Notes: generated by a model from the sequence alone, not told the origin. DNA of 51,404 bases from Micromonosporaceae bacterium (GCA_020027875.1 JAHRHA010000029.1:1-51404), one strand, 5' to 3'. Shown: positions 1-10,801, counted from the first letter of the stretch. Numbers and translations are program-made.

Positions 1-424
1 GCTCGGCCAGGATCTCATCGAAATCCTTCACCGCCTTGACGCCGACCCGGTCGGCCAGCTCCTTGACCTTGGCCAGGTGTTCGGTCGAGGCCGCCCCGGT
101 GGCGGCGGCCGCGGCCAGCGCGGGCAGCTCGCGCAGCAGCCGGGCCCGGTTCAGCCAGCCCGACGCGGCGCCCTGCGACATCCGGCCGAACGCGCTTAGC
201 CACGTGCGGGTGGTGCGTTGGCCGTCGCATTCGGCCAACCCGCGGGTGTCGAACGTGCCCACCACCGCCGCGGTGAGCGCGGCGAGCCGGTTGACCGCGG
301 TTAGCAGCTGCGGCAGCGCCGAGCGCACCTGCTCGTCGCTCAGGTCGATCACGTCGGTGTCGGCCAGACTCGACAGCCCGGCCCGCAACCGCTCCAGCGG
401 CGTGGCCTCATCCGTCGTACACAC
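1..424 (-). CDS. DUF222 / 13E12-family HNH endonuclease-like protein, N-terminal part only
   Basis: The minus strand reads open from a GTG at 424 to the window edge, giving 141 codons (start VCTTDEATPLERLRAG). The all-alpha segment rich in Leu and Ala, with LAECDGQRTTRTWL and GAASGWLNRARLL motifs, is the DUF222 domain that in actinobacteria usually precedes a C-terminal HNH nuclease; that part lies outside the window. A TACACT box six bases upstream of the GTG fits leaderless transcription and supports the start. An almost identical copy lies at the other end of the window in inverted orientation, differing at about ten residues, mostly in the first 30. These genes are typically multicopy and of unknown cellular function. 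The family call is firm; function is not known. Confidence 0.85.
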   Translation of the reverse strand, partial: MCTTDEATPLERLRAGLSSLADTDVIDLSDEQVRSALPQLLTAVNRLAALTAAVVGTFDTRGLAECDGQRTTRTWLSAFGRMSQGAASGWLNRARLLRELPALAAAAATGAASTEHLAKVKELADRVGVKAVKDFDEILAE

Positions 425-430
425 GTGTCA

Positions 431-436
431 AGTGTA
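431..436 (-). promoter_or_regulatory. Putative -10 box (TACACT), leaderless DUF222 gene
   Basis: TACACT on the minus strand lies 6 nt before the GTG at 424. The 42 nt before the start are clearly related to those before the DUF222 copy at 50981, where the equivalent box is TAGACT. Confidence 0.45.
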
Positions 437-501
437 TCGCATCGATGGGGCGGCACGAGTAACCGTGGCAGGATTCTTTCGTGGCTCCACTGTGGATTCT
501 C

Positions 502-540
502 CGATCTAGAGGGCTTCACCCTCTCAAGCCCTCTAGATCG
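502..540. repeat. Perfect 15-bp inverted repeat (CTAGATC-type palindrome)
   Basis: Arms 502-516 and 526-540 are perfect complements (CGATCTAGAGGGCTT) around a 9-nt loop. The outer sequence resembles the arms of the larger palindromes at 38628-38691 and 48880-48935. It lies 3' of the ATP-grasp gene and 5' of the DUF222 gene, so it could also act as a terminator for the former. Confidence 0.75.
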
Positions 541-546
541 CGGAAA

Positions 547-588
547 AAGGCGGCGCGGGGAAGGCGGCGCGGGGAAGGCGGCGCGGGG
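547..588. repeat. 14-bp tandem repeat, three copies
   Basis: The unit AAGGCGGCGCGGGG occurs at 547-560, 561-574 and 575-588, directly after the palindrome and just beyond the stop codon of the ATP-grasp gene. Confidence 0.9.
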
Positions 589-593
589 AAAGG

Positions 594-1523
594 TCAGATG
601 GTGGCGAGGATCGCTCTGGCGAAGCGGCGGGCGGCGCTCTCGGCCGTGGCCATGAACAGCGACGGCTCGGCGAGCTCCATCTCAACAAGCAATGGTTCGC
701 CGTCGACGCCCGGGATGAGATCCACCCGCGCGTACAACAGCCGGTGCGAGCCACCGGGGACCGTCGCCAGGGCCTTCTCGGCAATCGCCAGCTCGGTCGC
801 CGAGGGCACGCGCGATGTGATCTCCTCCTGCTTGTAGAGGCCCGCGACGCCGACGTCGGGTCCTTGCAGCATCGGGCCCTTGCGGATCGCATGTGAGTAC
901 TCCCCGCCGACGAAGAGCAATGCAGTTTCCCCGTACGAGTCCACCGCGCGCAGGTAGGGCTGCATCATCACGAGACGGCTCGCCGCCTGCAGGCGCGCCA
1001 CATGCGACAAGGCCAGCTCCCGATGCGACGCAATCGTCGCGTCGTACCGGCCGGTGTCCTTACTTCCGGCACTCACCGCTGGCTTGATGACCCACTCGCC
1101 CTCGGCCGGCAAAGTCCACACGTCCGCGGGACCCACCCACTGCGTCGGCACAACGGGTACGCCGGCCGCCGCCAGTTCGGCCAGGTAACGCTTGTCCGTG
1201 TTCCACGCCACAACATCGGCCGGGTTCGCCAGGCGCGGTACGCGCGACGCCCACGAGACGAACTCGTCCCTACGACCGGCGTAGTCCCACGTCGAGCGCA
1301 ACACCACGAGGTCGTACGAGGCCCAATCGACCCCGGCGTCGTCCCAGATCGCCGCATCGACCGACAGCCCGAGGGCCGCGAGCGGCTCGAGCACCAGCCG
1401 GTCATCCGGATCGAGATCCGGTAACTCGGCGCAGGTCACCAGTGCAACCTGAGCCGTCACCGGAGCAGCGGTCACCGGAGCAGCGGCCCGAGCGCCCGAC
1501 CGGGGAGAGGAGGCGTCGATCAT
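594..1523 (-). CDS. ATP-grasp domain protein
   Basis: This 309-residue protein has the layout of a RimK-like ATP-grasp ligase: an N-terminal preATP-grasp fold (VALVTCAELPDLDPDD near residue 27, then VVLRSTWDY), a lysine-bearing ATP-binding strand (EWVIKPAVSAGSKDTGRY near residue 143), and a C-terminal metal-binding strand (LYARVDLIPG followed by LLVEMELAEPSLF). Family members join a carboxylate to an amine or thiol through an acyl-phosphate; the substrate here cannot be read. It resembles the group that includes the cycloserine-pathway enzyme DcsG, but no other pathway gene is nearby. Residues 17-24 carry a small duplication (VTAAPVTA) from a tandem DNA repeat. The ATG at 1523 lies 7 nt after a TAGGGT box, so a leaderless start is likely. 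Confidence 0.8.
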   Translation of the reverse strand: MIDASSPRSGARAAAPVTAAPVTAQVALVTCAELPDLDPDDRLVLEPLAALGLSVDAAIWDDAGVDWASYDLVVLRSTWDYAGRRDEFVSWASRVPRLANPADVVAWNTDKRYLAELAAAGVPVVPTQWVGPADVWTLPAEGEWVIKPAVSAGSKDTGRYDATIASHRELALSHVARLQAASRLVMMQPYLRAVDSYGETALLFVGGEYSHAIRKGPMLQGPDVGVAGLYKQEEITSRVPSATELAIAEKALATVPGGSHRLLYARVDLIPGVDGEPLLVEMELAEPSLFMATAESAARRFARAILATI

Positions 1524-1530
1524 GGCTTGA

Positions 1531-1560
1531 ACCCTAGGCGGGCGCGGATCACCCGGCCAA
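1531..1560 (-). promoter_or_regulatory. Putative promoter TTGGCC-18-TAGGGT, leaderless
   Basis: On the minus strand TTGGCC (1555-1560) and TAGGGT (1531-1536) are 18 nt apart, and the ATG of the ATP-grasp gene begins 7 nt after the -10 box. No Shine-Dalgarno sequence lies between. Confidence 0.55.
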
Positions 1561-1598
1561 ACCAGGTCCGGCCATTGTGACGTTGCCCTAAATCCCCG

Positions 1599-1940
1599 TT
1601 AGCGGCTGAAGACGCGGCGGCCCATGGAGCGCCAGAGGTCGTTGCTCGGCCTCATCTGCTCGACCAGCTCGCGCTCCCACTCGTTCTCGACCGCCACACC
1701 AGCCTTGGCGCACGCGGCGCGTGCCGTGTCCGTGCTGTCCGCGAAGTGATCTCCCCAGCTGCCGTCCTGGCCGACGAGCACGATGCGCGCTCCACGCCGG
1801 CCGACGTACTCGATGACCGCTGTCGCCCCGCCATGTCCGGCGGCGAAGGACTTCAGGCCGGCGACGAGCCCTCTGGCGGCCGCGGCGATCGAAGGGTCAA
1901 AAGTCAGAGAGCCAAAACTCGTATCGGAACCATCTGCCAT
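1599..1940 (-). CDS. Conserved-type small hypothetical protein (113 aa)
   Basis: I do not recognise this family. The 113-residue product is soluble in appearance, with no signal peptide or membrane segment. A central beta-type stretch (ATAVIEYVGRRGARIVLVG) is followed by DGSWGDHF and a charged helical C-terminus ending in SMGRRVFSR. The ATG at 1940 is preceded at 7 nt by TAGGCT, which supports both the start and expression as a leaderless message. It lies between the ATP-grasp gene and ctaB on the same strand but has its own promoter-like box, so no operon is implied. Codon use is like its neighbours. Confidence 0.65.
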   Translation of the reverse strand: MADGSDTSFGSLTFDPSIAAAARGLVAGLKSFAAGHGGATAVIEYVGRRGARIVLVGQDGSWGDHFADSTDTARAACAKAGVAVENEWERELVEQMRPSNDLWRSMGRRVFSR

Positions 1941-1947
1941 GACGGGC

Positions 1948-1953
1948 AGCCTA
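1948..1953 (-). promoter_or_regulatory. Putative -10 box (TAGGCT), leaderless
   Basis: TAGGCT on the minus strand, 7 nt before the ATG at 1940. The same hexamer and spacing occur before uvrC. Confidence 0.45.
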
Positions 1954-2095
1954 TGCAGACGGGCCCCGGTGAGACGTGAAGCCGACAGTAATGTGTGACC
2001 GGACTAACGCCAACCACCCATTAGGGGTAGGCAAAACCGGACACTAGGGTCGACACCGACGTCACCAAATGCGAAGACTCGGCTATTCGGGCGTT

Positions 2096-3070
2096 TCAGG
2101 TGCGAATAAGGGCGTCCACCGCGATCGCCACGAAGACGATGGTGAGGTACGTCGTGGACCAATGGAACAGCCGCATCGGCCTCACCGGCTCGTCCCGGCG
2201 GATCCGGCCGAACATCCGGTGCGCCTCGACCAGGAACAGCCCCCCGACCATGACCGCCGGCACCCCATACACCCAGCCCAGGCCTAGCGGCCACAGCGCC
2301 AACGAGGTCAACACCATCAACCACGTGTACGCGACAGTCTCCACACCCACCCGACGCGGCGAGGCCACGACCGGCAGCATGGGGATGCCAGCCCGCGCGT
2401 AGTCATCCTTGAACTTGATCGCCAGCGCGTAGAAGTGCGGCGGCTGCCAGAAGAAGACGATGCCGAACATCACCCACGCCGGCAAGGCCAGCGAACCCGT
2501 CACGGCGGCCCAGCCGATGAGGACCGGCATCGCGCCGCAGATGCCACCCCAGACAGTGTTCTGCGGTGTCGTCCGTTTGAGCCACATCGTGTAGACGAGG
2601 TCGTAATAGGCGATCGCGGCCACCGTCAGTCCAGTCGCCAGCCAGTTCGTGAACACCGCCATGACGACGGTGGAGATCACAGCCAGCGCCAGACCGAATA
2701 CCAGCGCCGATCGCGGCGAGACCGTGTGCGCCGGCAGCGGCCGTCGCGAGGTCCGCCGCATCAGCTCGTCGATGTCGCGGTCGATGTAGCAGTTCAGCGC
2801 GTTCGCCGCAGCCGCGGCCAGGGAGCCACCACAGAGAACGACGGCGACGAGACCTAGCGGCGGCACCCCGCGCTGCCCGAGCAGCATCGCCGGCACGGTC
2901 GTGACGAGCAGCAACTCGACAATGCGCGGCTTGGTGAGCGAGAGGTACGCGTTGAGCCGGTCAGCCACCGAGACCGGGCGAGCCACGACCGGCGCGACCG
3001 GCGCGGTCTGCGGAGGGCCAACGGGCGCGGGGCCCACGGGTGCCGTCGCGCGGTCGGCGACCGTACTCAC
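2096..3070 (-). CDS. ctaB: Protoheme IX farnesyltransferase (heme O synthase)
   Basis: The 324-residue membrane protein is a UbiA-family prenyltransferase that adds farnesyl to heme B, making heme O for cytochrome oxidase assembly. Diagnostic motifs are [17 protein letters not shown] near residue 44, the Asp-rich [12 protein letters not shown] near residue 93 (polyprenyl diphosphate binding), and the second Asp loop around [16 protein letters not shown], with [12 protein letters not shown] just before it. About nine hydrophobic helices are visible. The first 35 residues form a Pro/Ala/Val-rich extension. The start is a GTG at 3070 with GGAGGG upstream. In many actinobacteria ctaB sits next to tkt, as here, although a lipoprotein gene comes between; no heme A synthase is in view. 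Confidence 0.95.
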   Translation of the reverse strand: MSTVADRATAPVGPAPVGPPQTAPVAPVVARPVSVADRLNAYLSLTKPRIVELLLVTTVPAMLLGQRGVPPLGLVAVVLCGGSLAAAAANALNCYIDRDIDELMRRTSRRPLPAHTVSPRSALVFGLALAVISTVVMAVFTNWLATGLTVAAIAYYDLVYTMWLKRTTPQNTVWGGICGAMPVLIGWAAVTGSLALPAWVMFGIVFFWQPPHFYALAIKFKDDYARAGIPMLPVVASPRRVGVETVAYTWLMVLTSLALWPLGLGWVYGVPAVMVGGLFLVEAHRMFGRIRRDEPVRPMRLFHWSTTYLTIVFVAIAVDALIRT

Positions 3071-3306
3071 CGGCGGGGCCCTCCGTTGCGTCGGGATGTC
3101 ACGATCGCGGTCACCTTCCGGCGTCGACTGCGGTCAGGAGACGCGCTCGGCCCCTGCACGCCGCGAGGCGCGCGATCATGGCGCCGCACGTCGAAGGACA
3201 GCGTACGCCCAGCCCGGGGCCTATCCGCACCAACCCAGCCACCTCCGGGCGGTCGCTCGAGCAGCCGCCGGCTGGTCGAACAAGCACGTCGGACAGGCGA
3301 GGCGGG

Positions 3307-4107
3307 CTAGTCGGACAAGGGAGCGTTCTTGTAGAGGAATTGCTCGACGGCATTGCGCACCAGCACGTTGGCTTGGACCTCGGCGTCGATCAGCCGGATG
3401 CCGTGCTGCGGCGTCGGCACGATGAGTTGCTGGCGCCAATCGGCCGGGGTGGCCCCGTATAGCGCCTTTGCGTATGTCGCGTAGTCGCCGTCGGTGTCCC
3501 CGGCGATATACAGGGCGGGGGTTCGCAACGACGGCGCGGCGCGTTCCGCGTTGACGCCCTCGAACGTGACCGGCGGTGAGAGCGCGATCACGCCGTCAAC
3601 CGGGGGTGCGATGGCCGCGGCGGCGACCACGCTCATGGTGGCGCCCATCGACGCGCCAATGATCACGATCTTGGTCACGCCCTCCTCGCGTAGGAACGTC
3701 ACGGCGGCCCGCACATCCTCGACGTACGTCTTCTGCTCCGGCACCGTTGACGAACCGGATCCGGCAAAGTCGAACGCGAGTACCCGGAAACCCTTGTCCG
3801 CCAGCACCTCGCCGTAGGGCAGCCATTCGCACAGACTGCCCTGACTCTGGTGGGCCAGCACGACGCCCGAGGTGCCCAAGCCAAGATCCACCGCGGCAAT
3901 GCTGTGACCGGCCCCGTTCGTCAGCCGGATGCTCAGTCCCTTCGCCGCCTCGTCCGGACAATCCACCCCGGGCGCGGGCAGCGTCGGTCCCGCGCTCGGC
4001 GGGATCGTGGTCGTTACAGGTGGGGGCGGCGGCTCCTCGGCACACGCCACGGTGGCCGCCAGCAGGCACACGGCCACCAGCAGCACCGATCGGAGTGGGC
4101 GCGCCAT
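3307..4107 (-). CDS. Secreted lipoprotein with alpha/beta-hydrolase fold
   Basis: The 266-residue product begins with a lipoprotein signal (LLAATVAC, modified Cys near residue 22) followed by a Pro/Thr-rich linker, so it should be anchored outside the membrane. The body is an alpha/beta hydrolase: the oxyanion region GVVLAHQSQGSLCEW, FDFAGSGSS, the nucleophile elbow GASMGAT (Ser near residue 152), an acid in AGDTDGDYATY and a terminal His in PTPQHGIRL. Family members are esterases, peptidases or lipases; the substrate cannot be deduced. It lies between ctaB and tkt, divergent from tkt. Confidence 0.8.
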   Translation of the reverse strand: MARPLRSVLLVAVCLLAATVACAEEPPPPPVTTTIPPSAGPTLPAPGVDCPDEAAKGLSIRLTNGAGHSIAAVDLGLGTSGVVLAHQSQGSLCEWLPYGEVLADKGFRVLAFDFAGSGSSTVPEQKTYVEDVRAAVTFLREEGVTKIVIIGASMGATMSVVAAAAIAPPVDGVIALSPPVTFEGVNAERAAPSLRTPALYIAGDTDGDYATYAKALYGATPADWRQQLIVPTPQHGIRLIDAEVQANVLVRNAVEQFLYKNAPLSD

Positions 4108-4304
4108 CCGAAGCTACCCCCGTTCGCTCGAGTTGGGCTCCTTTGGCTGCACCTTAGCGGTTGGTCAACGGCGCTCACCCGTGGACCGAAGGGTGCCGGT
4201 GGGGCGGGGTAGGTAGGGTCGTGGTGACGGCCGACACAGGCCCGGCTTCGCGCTGCATTGACGCGGCCGTACCCGGGCGAGCATCCGCGAGGAGCAGTAG
4301 CACT

Positions 4305-6476
4305 GTGAGCACACTCGACTGGAGCGACCAACGCACAGGGAGCGACCAACTTACAGGGAGCGACCAATTTACGTGGAGCGACACTGACCGCCGGGCGGTC
4401 GACACGATTCGGGTTCTTGCGATGGACGCCGTGGAGGCAGCTGGCAACGGCCATCCGGGTACGGCGATGAGCCTCGCACCCGCCGCGTACCTGTTGTTCC
4501 AGCGCGTCGTGCGGCACGACCCCACCGAGCCGAACTGGGTCGGTCGGGACCGGTTCGTGCTCTCCTGTGGACACTCCAGCCTCACCCTCTACATCCAGCT
4601 GTACCTCTCCGGATACGGCCTCGAGATCGACGATCTCCGGCAGTACCGGCAGTGGGGCTCGCTCACCCCAGGGCACCCCGAGCACGGCCACACCGTTGGT
4701 GTCGAGACCACCACGGGCCCGCTCGGGCAGGGACTGGGCAACGCAGTGGGCATGGCGATGGCGGCGCGCCGCGAACGCGGCTTGTTCGACCCCGACCGGC
4801 CGACCGGCCAGAGCCCGTTCGACCACGTCGTGTACACGTTCTGCTCCGACGGCGACATGGAGGAGGGCGTCAGCCACGAGGTCAGCTCCATCGCAGCCCA
4901 CCAAAAGCTTGGCAACCTGATCGTGCTCTGGGACGACAACCAGATCTCGATCGAGGACGACACCAACATCGCGAAGTCCGAGGACGTGTGCGCCCGCTAC
5001 GAGGCGTACGGATACCACGTCCAGCGCGTCGACTGGCGGGGCACCAATCACGCGGATGACGGCTACCACGAGGATGTGGAGTCTCTCTACCGGGCACTGA
5101 TGGCCGCGAAGGCGGAGACCGGCCGACCGTCGTTCATCGCACTCCGCACGATCATCGGCTGGCCAGCACCGAACAAGCAGAACACGGGCAAGATCCACGG
5201 TTCGGCGTTGGGTGCCGAGGAGGTCGCGGCCACCAAGGGGATCCTGGGCTTCGATCCGCAGAAGACCTTCGATGTCGCCGCAGAGGTCCTCACCCACGCC
5301 CGGAAAGTGATCGAGCGTGGCCGCGCGGCCCGGGCCGAGTGGCAGACCGGGCTCGATGCGTGGGCCGCGAGCAACCCGGAGCGACGTACGCTGTTCGAGC
5401 GCCTCGCCGCCCGTACGCTGCCGGAGGGATGGACCAAGGCTCTGCCGTCGTTCCCTGCGGACGCCAAGGGCATCGCCACCCGCAAAGCGTCCGGTGAGGT
5501 CCTCAACGCCATCGCACCTGTGCTACCCGAGATCTGGGGTGGGTCCGCCGACCTGGCCGAGAGCAACAACACCACCATCGAGGGTGAGCCGTCGTTCGCC
5601 CCGCCGGAGTACTCGACCAAGGTGTTCCCCGCCGACTGGTACGGCCGCACGCTCCACTTCGGAATCCGGGAACACGGCATGGGCTCGATCCTCAACGGGA
5701 TCGTCCTGCACGGTGGCACCCGGCCCTACGGAGGCACGTTCCTCGTCTTCAGTGACTACATGCGCCCCGCCGTGCGGCTCGCCGCGCTGATGAAGCTGCC
5801 TGTCGTCTACGTGTGGACGCACGACTCGGTCGGTCTCGGCGAGGACGGCCCGACCCACCAGCCGATCGAGCATCTCTCCGCGCTGCGGGCCATCCCCGGG
5901 CTTGATGTGGTGCGCCCGGCGGACGCAAACGAGACGGTCTGGGCGTGGCGGCTCGCCCTGGAACACATCGATCGCCCGACCGCACTCTGCCTCACCCGCC
6001 AGAACCTGCCCGTGCTCGATCGCAGCGTGCTCGCGTCGGCGGAGAATGTCCGCCGGGGCGGTTACACCCTCGCCGAGGCCACGGGCGGACAACCGAAGGT
6101 CATCCTCATCGGCACCGGCTCGGAGGTGTCCATCTGCCTGACCGCCCGGGAACGGCTGGAGGCGGACGGCGTGCCCACCAGGGTCGTCTCGATGCCGTGC
6201 CAGGAGTGGTTCCGGTCCCAGGACCTCGCGTACCAGACCCTGATCCTTCCGCCCTCAGTGAAAGCGAGGGTCAGCGTCGAGGCAGCGGTGGCCATGTCGT
6301 GGCACGATCTCGTGGGGGAAGCTGGCGAGTGCGTCAGCATTGAACACTACGGAGCCAGCGCACCATACCAGGTGATCTTCGAGCAGTTCGGGTTCACCGC
6401 CGACCACGTCGTCGCGGCCGCTCGCGCGTCGCAGTCCCGCGCAGGAGAGATCAAGGGTTCCACCACCGGTAACTGA
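4305..6476 (+). CDS. tkt: Transketolase
   Basis: The 723-residue thiamine-diphosphate enzyme moves two-carbon units between ketoses and aldoses in the non-oxidative pentose phosphate pathway. The first ThDP motif GNGHPG lies near residues 47-52, the metal/pyrophosphate segment CSDGDMEEG near 182, and DDNQISIE near 210. The pyrimidine domain shows [15 protein letters not shown] near 505. The start is GTG 4305 with GAGGAG 10 nt upstream; the frame is open to 4161 but that extension has no family-like sequence. Residues 6-27 are an expansion of a WSD segment by three 18-bp DNA repeats ([18 protein letters not shown]). It is the first gene of the tkt-tal-pgi-zwf-opcA-pgl operon. Confidence 0.97.
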   Translation: MSTLDWSDQRTGSDQLTGSDQFTWSDTDRRAVDTIRVLAMDAVEAAGNGHPGTAMSLAPAAYLLFQRVVRHDPTEPNWVGRDRFVLSCGHSSLTLYIQLYLSGYGLEIDDLRQYRQWGSLTPGHPEHGHTVGVETTTGPLGQGLGNAVGMAMAARRERGLFDPDRPTGQSPFDHVVYTFCSDGDMEEGVSHEVSSIAAHQKLGNLIVLWDDNQISIEDDTNIAKSEDVCARYEAYGYHVQRVDWRGTNHADDGYHEDVESLYRALMAAKAETGRPSFIALRTIIGWPAPNKQNTGKIHGSALGAEEVAATKGILGFDPQKTFDVAAEVLTHARKVIERGRAARAEWQTGLDAWAASNPERRTLFERLAARTLPEGWTKALPSFPADAKGIATRKASGEVLNAIAPVLPEIWGGSADLAESNNTTIEGEPSFAPPEYSTKVFPADWYGRTLHFGIREHGMGSILNGIVLHGGTRPYGGTFLVFSDYMRPAVRLAALMKLPVVYVWTHDSVGLGEDGPTHQPIEHLSALRAIPGLDVVRPADANETVWAWRLALEHIDRPTALCLTRQNLPVLDRSVLASAENVRRGGYTLAEATGGQPKVILIGTGSEVSICLTARERLEADGVPTRVVSMPCQEWFRSQDLAYQTLILPPSVKARVSVEAAVAMSWHDLVGEAGECVSIEHYGASAPYQVIFEQFGFTADHVVAAARASQSRAGEIKGSTTGN
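4321..4374 (+). repeat. 18-bp tandem repeat in the 5' end of tkt, three copies
   Basis: Units starting GGAGCGACCAA occur at 4321, 4339 and 4357, with a fourth truncated GGAGCGAC at 4375. The copies are in frame and code for SDQxTG-type hexapeptides. The third copy has diverged. Confidence 0.9.
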
Positions 6477-6486
6477 GGAGGCCCAC

Positions 6487-7611
6487 ATGAGCGACAGGCA
6501 GCAAGCGACCGACAGGTTGGCAGAGCTCTCCGCCGCGGGGGTGGCCATCTGGCTCGATGACATATCTCGGGAACGGCTCGTCACCGGCGGCCTGGACCGA
6601 CTGCGGCGCGACATGCGCGTCGTGGGTGTGACCTCGAACCCCACGATCTTCGCCAAGGCACTGGCGGACTCCGACGACTACGCCGAGCAGTTGCACGATC
6701 TCGCTGTCCGCGGCGTGGGCGTCGACGAGGCCGCCCGGATGATCACCACGATGGACGTACGGCGGGCCTGTGATGTCATGCGGCCGGCCTACGACGATTC
6801 GTCCGGTGTGGACGGTCGGATCTCCATCGAGGTAGACCCGCGGCTCGCGCACGAGACCGACAAGACCGTCGCCGAGGCCAAGGCGCTGTGGTGGATGGTC
6901 GACCGACCCAACCTCTACATCAAGATCCCGGCGACCGCACCAGGCTTGCCGGCCATCACCCGGACGCTCGCCGAAGGGATCAGCGTCAATGTGACGCTCA
7001 TCTTCGGCCTCGATCGCTACGAACAGGTGATGGACGCCTTCATGACCGGACTGGAGCAGGCGGGGGCCAACGGACACGACATTTCGGCAATGGGTTCTGT
7101 CGCGTCCTTCTTCGTCTCCCGAGTCGACACTGAGGTGGATAAACGCCTGGACCGGCTCGGCACGGACGACGCGAAAGCCAAGCGAGGAAAGGCGGCGACC
7201 GCCAACGCCCAGCTCGCCTACCAGCGCTACGAACGCGCCTTCGATACCGACCGGTGGCGCGCACTCGCGGCGGCTGGCGCGCACCCGCAGCGTCCACTGT
7301 GGGCCTCGACGTCCACGAAGAACCCCGACTACCGGGACGTGATGTACGTCGAGGAACTGGTCGCGCCGGGCGTGGTCAACACGATGCCGGAGCCGACCAT
7401 CCACGCGTTCGCCGACCATGGCGTGGTCAAGCCGGGGATCGTGCAGGCTTCGTACGGGCAGGCGCAGCAGGTACTTGACGACCTCGCCGCGCTGGGGATC
7501 GACTTCGACGACGTGACGGCGACCCTGGAGCGCGAGGGCGTCGACAAGTTCGAGGCGTCCTGGTTCGAGCTGTTGAAGAGTGTCGAAACCCAACTGGGGG
7601 CTGCTGCATGA
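6487..7611 (+). CDS. tal: Transaldolase
   Basis: This 374-residue enzyme transfers a dihydroxyacetone unit between sugar phosphates in the non-oxidative pentose phosphate pathway. Diagnostic segments are [11 protein letters not shown] near residue 48, [12 protein letters not shown], and the Schiff-base lysine in LYIKIPAT (about Lys147); a C-terminal segment [13 protein letters not shown] is also typical. Length fits the long actinobacterial type. The ATG lies 10 nt after the tkt stop with GAGGAGG just upstream, and the stop overlaps the pgi start by ATGA, so the genes are probably co-transcribed and translationally coupled. Confidence 0.97.
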   Translation: MSDRQQATDRLAELSAAGVAIWLDDISRERLVTGGLDRLRRDMRVVGVTSNPTIFAKALADSDDYAEQLHDLAVRGVGVDEAARMITTMDVRRACDVMRPAYDDSSGVDGRISIEVDPRLAHETDKTVAEAKALWWMVDRPNLYIKIPATAPGLPAITRTLAEGISVNVTLIFGLDRYEQVMDAFMTGLEQAGANGHDISAMGSVASFFVSRVDTEVDKRLDRLGTDDAKAKRGKAATANAQLAYQRYERAFDTDRWRALAAAGAHPQRPLWASTSTKNPDYRDVMYVEELVAPGVVNTMPEPTIHAFADHGVVKPGIVQASYGQAQQVLDDLAALGIDFDDVTATLEREGVDKFEASWFELLKSVETQLGAAA

Positions 7612-9260
7612 AAGAGGTGGAGGCAGCGGCGGGTCTCGCGGTACGCGGTGCTGACGCGGTCGCCGGGGCGGCCGCGGCCCGCCAGTTGCTCGTCGACGCG
7701 GGCGTGCCGGGGTTGCTGGCGGAGAAAGACCCCACGCTGTGGGGGGAGGCGGCGGAGTCCGAAGCGAAGATCCGGCTCGGTTGGGTCGACACGGTCCGCC
7801 GCAGCCGCGAGCTGCTGCCGGCCGTGGCCGCGCTGCGCGAGGAGCTCGCCGGCCTGGACCACGTCGTCCTCGCCGGCATGGGCGGCTCCTCGCTCGCGCC
7901 GGAGGTTATTGCCCGTACCCTCGGCGTCGATCTCACCGTGCTCGACACGACCGACCCGCACCAGATCCGGGCCGCCCTCGCGGACCGATTGGAGCGCACG
8001 GTCGTCGTCGTCTCCAGCAAGTCCGGGTCCACAGTGGAGACAGACTCGCACCGCCGGGCGTACTGGCAGGCTTTCTCCGATGCCGGGGTGGCGGAGGTCG
8101 GCCGGCGTTTCGTCGTCGTGACCGACCCGGGGTCTCCGCTGGAGGCGTTGGCCCGGGAGATGGGCGCACACGTCGTTCTCGCCGACCCGGACGTGGGCGG
8201 GCGTTACAGCGCGCTGACCGCGTTCGGGCTGGTACCGAGCGCGCTGGCCGGCGTCCGCGTCGCCGAGCTGCTCGACCAGGCGGAGGAGTTCTCGCGCAGC
8301 CTCGGCGCCGGCGAGGACAACCCGGCGCTGACTCTCGGCGCGGCGCTCGGTGCGGCCACCTCCGGCGGACGCGACAAGGTCGCCCTCATCGACGACGGTT
8401 CGGGCATCACGGGTCTGGGCGACTGGGCCGAGCAGCTCATCGCCGAGTCGACGGGCAAGGACGGTACGGGCATTCTGCCTGTCGTGGTGGAGACGCCAAC
8501 GTCGCCCGGGGCGACCGGCGACGACGTACTCACGGTGACCCTGGGCGGCTCACTCGCCCCGGCGGAGGTACCGGGCAGCGGGGTCAGCCCGCACGTCGCC
8601 GTTAACGGCCCGCTCGGGGCGCAGTTCCTGGTCTGGGAGGCGGCGACCGCTCTCGCCGGCCGGTTGCTCGGCATCAACCCCTTCGACCAGCCGAACGTGA
8701 CGGAGAGCAAGGACAACACCAAGAGAATTCTTGCGGCCGGGCTGCCCGAGCGGACGCCCTTGTTCGTCGAGGGTGCCATCGAGGTGTACGCGGACGATGC
8801 CGGCGGCGCCGCCACGGTCAAGGCTGCACTGGCCTGGCTGCTCGACGAGATCGGTGCGACCGGCTATCTCGCGGTGATGGCCTACCTCGACCGTTTCGGC
8901 GACGCGTCGGTCGCTGAGGTCCGCCCCGCCCTGGCCGCGGCGAGCGGCCGGCCGGTGACTTTCGGTTGGGGTCCGCGGTTCCTGCACTCCACCGGGCAGT
9001 ACCACAAGGGCGGCCCGCAGACCGGAGCCTTCCTGCAGATCACGGGCGCCGTGGCCGACGATCTGGCGGTGCCCGGCCAGCCGTACACGTTCGGTCAGCT
9101 GCAGGCGGCCCAGGCGGCCGGGGACCGGCAGGCCCTCGCAGGTCGCGGCCGCCCGCTGCTGTGGCTCCACCTCACCGACCGCGCGGAGGGTGCGGCCCAG
9201 TTGCTGGCGGCCGCCCGCTCCCTGGGTGGCACGGGCGGGACGGAGGCACGAGGCAGATGA
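7608..9260 (+). CDS. pgi: Glucose-6-phosphate isomerase
   Basis: The 550-residue protein interconverts glucose 6-phosphate and fructose 6-phosphate, linking glycolysis to the pentose phosphate operon. Two SIS-type sugar-phosphate sites are visible: [11 protein letters not shown] near residue 90 with [10 protein letters not shown] near residue 136, and the later segments [10 protein letters not shown] near 366 and [17 protein letters not shown] near 459. It matches the long isomerase form found in tal-pgi-zwf clusters of actinobacteria. The start overlaps tal and the stop overlaps zwf, each by ATGA. Confidence 0.93.
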   Translation: MKEVEAAAGLAVRGADAVAGAAAARQLLVDAGVPGLLAEKDPTLWGEAAESEAKIRLGWVDTVRRSRELLPAVAALREELAGLDHVVLAGMGGSSLAPEVIARTLGVDLTVLDTTDPHQIRAALADRLERTVVVVSSKSGSTVETDSHRRAYWQAFSDAGVAEVGRRFVVVTDPGSPLEALAREMGAHVVLADPDVGGRYSALTAFGLVPSALAGVRVAELLDQAEEFSRSLGAGEDNPALTLGAALGAATSGGRDKVALIDDGSGITGLGDWAEQLIAESTGKDGTGILPVVVETPTSPGATGDDVLTVTLGGSLAPAEVPGSGVSPHVAVNGPLGAQFLVWEAATALAGRLLGINPFDQPNVTESKDNTKRILAAGLPERTPLFVEGAIEVYADDAGGAATVKAALAWLLDEIGATGYLAVMAYLDRFGDASVAEVRPALAAASGRPVTFGWGPRFLHSTGQYHKGGPQTGAFLQITGAVADDLAVPGQPYTFGQLQAAQAAGDRQALAGRGRPLLWLHLTDRAEGAAQLLAAARSLGGTGGTEARGR

Positions 9261-10801
9261 CCGGACCGGGGCAGACCACCGCGTACCCAAACCCGTTGCG
9301 CGACCCGCTGGACCGCCGCCTCCCCCGGATTCCCGAGCCATGCGCCCTGGTCATCTTCGGCGTCACCGGCGATCTGTCGCGCAAGAAGCTGCTCCCGGCC
9401 ATCTACGACCTGGCCAACCGGGGCCTGTTGCCGCCCGGCTTCGTCGTGCTCGGCTTCGCCCGGAGGGACTGGGGCGACGGCGAGTTCGAGACCATGGCTC
9501 GGGAGGCGGCTCAGGCACACGCCCGTACGCCATGGCGAGACGAGGTCTGGGCCCGCCTCGCCGGCAGCGTCAAGTTCGTCGGCGGCACCTTCGACGACGA
9601 CGCCGCCTTCGACACCCTTTCTCGGACGCTGGACCAGCTGCGGGAGACGCACGGCATCGAGGGCAACGCCGCGTTCTACCTGTCGATCCCGCCGGCCGCG
9701 TTCCCGGTGGTACTCAAGCAGATGCAGCGTACGGGCATGGCCGACAATGAGAAGTCGGGCGGTTGGCGCCGGGTCGTGGTGGAGAAACCGTTCGGGTTCG
9801 ACCTCGCATCCGCCCGCGAGCTCAACGACCTCGTGGACGACGTCTTCACGGCCCCGGACGTGTTTCGGATCGACCACTACCTGGGCAAGGAGACGGTCCA
9901 GAACATCCTGGCGCTGCGCTTCGCCAACGCCCTGTTCGAACCGGTGTGGAACGCCCGGTACGTCGACTCGGTGCAGATCACCATGGCCGAGGATGTGGGC
10001 ATCAGCAGCCGGGCCGGCTTCTACGACAGCGCCGGCGCAGCCCGCGACGTGCTGCAGAACCACCTCATGCAGCTCCTGGCCCTGGTGGCGATGGAGGAGC
10101 CCACGAGCTTCGACGCGACCGAAATCCGCACGGAGAAGCTCAAGGTGCTCCGGGCGATAACCCTTCCGGCCGACATCGCCACCGGCACCGTACGGGGTCA
10201 GTACCAGCAGGGCTGGGTCGCTGGCGAGCGCGTCGTCGGCTACCTGGAGGAGGCGAACGTGCCGCCCAGCTCCACCACGGAGAGCTATGTGGCGGTCAGC
10301 CTCGGCATTCAGAATCGCCGCTGGGCCGGGGTGCCGATCTACATCCGGACCGGCAAACGGATGCCCCGCCGGGTGACGGAGATCGCCGTACTCTTCAAGA
10401 AGGCCCCCCACCTCCCGTTCCACGCCGCCGACGTCGAGCTGCTCGGCCACAACCAGCTGGTCGTCCGGGTCCAGCCGGACGAGGGTGTCACCGTCAAGTT
10501 CGGATCGAAGGTTCCGGGTACGACGATGGAGGTCCGCGATATCACGATGGACTTCCAGTACGGCGAGGCGTTCACCGAGTCCAGCCCCGAGGCGTACGAG
10601 CGGCTGGTACTGGACGTCCTCATCGGCGACAGCACTCTGTTCCCGCTCGCCGAGGAGGTGGAGGCGGGGTGGCGCGTGGTGGACCCCCTCGAGGAGGCCT
10701 GGGCCGGCACCGCACCCTTCACCTACCGCGCCGGGGAGTGGGGGCCGCGAGCGGCCGACGAGATGCTCGCACAGGACGGCCGCACCTGGAGGCGACCTTG
10801 A
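9257..10801 (+). CDS. zwf: Glucose-6-phosphate 1-dehydrogenase
   Basis: The 514-residue enzyme oxidises glucose 6-phosphate to the lactone, producing NADPH. The coenzyme-binding motif [13 protein letters not shown] lies at residues 35-47, and the catalytic motif [13 protein letters not shown] begins near residue 204. [11 protein letters not shown] and [10 protein letters not shown] are also typical. The start ATG at 9257 overlaps the pgi stop; a longer open frame to 8966 lies inside pgi and is ignored. The stop TGA (10799-10801) sits inside the first unit of a tandem repeat that runs up to opcA, whose product is needed for Zwf activity in actinobacteria. Confidence 0.97.
   Translation: MTGPGQTTAYPNPLRDPLDRRLPRIPEPCALVIFGVTGDLSRKKLLPAIYDLANRGLLPPGFVVLGFARRDWGDGEFETMAREAAQAHARTPWRDEVWARLAGSVKFVGGTFDDDAAFDTLSRTLDQLRETHGIEGNAAFYLSIPPAAFPVVLKQMQRTGMADNEKSGGWRRVVVEKPFGFDLASARELNDLVDDVFTAPDVFRIDHYLGKETVQNILALRFANALFEPVWNARYVDSVQITMAEDVGISSRAGFYDSAGAARDVLQNHLMQLLALVAMEEPTSFDATEIRTEKLKVLRAITLPADIATGTVRGQYQQGWVAGERVVGYLEEANVPPSSTTESYVAVSLGIQNRRWAGVPIYIRTGKRMPRRVTEIAVLFKKAPHLPFHAADVELLGHNQLVVRVQPDEGVTVKFGSKVPGTTMEVRDITMDFQYGEAFTESSPEAYERLVLDVLIGDSTLFPLAEEVEAGWRVVDPLEEAWAGTAPFTYRAGEWGPRAADEMLAQDGRTWRRP

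Noticed and set aside
4161..4304. Extended N-terminus of transketolase
   Set aside because: No family similarity, and the GTG at 4305 has a good Shine-Dalgarno and the usual start sequence.
4014..5297. 427-codon minus-strand frame across the lipoprotein and tkt
   Set aside because: Antisense to tkt, spans unrelated genes and has no family features.
9095..10450. 451-codon open frame on the minus strand
   Set aside because: Antisense to zwf, with no recognisable motif.
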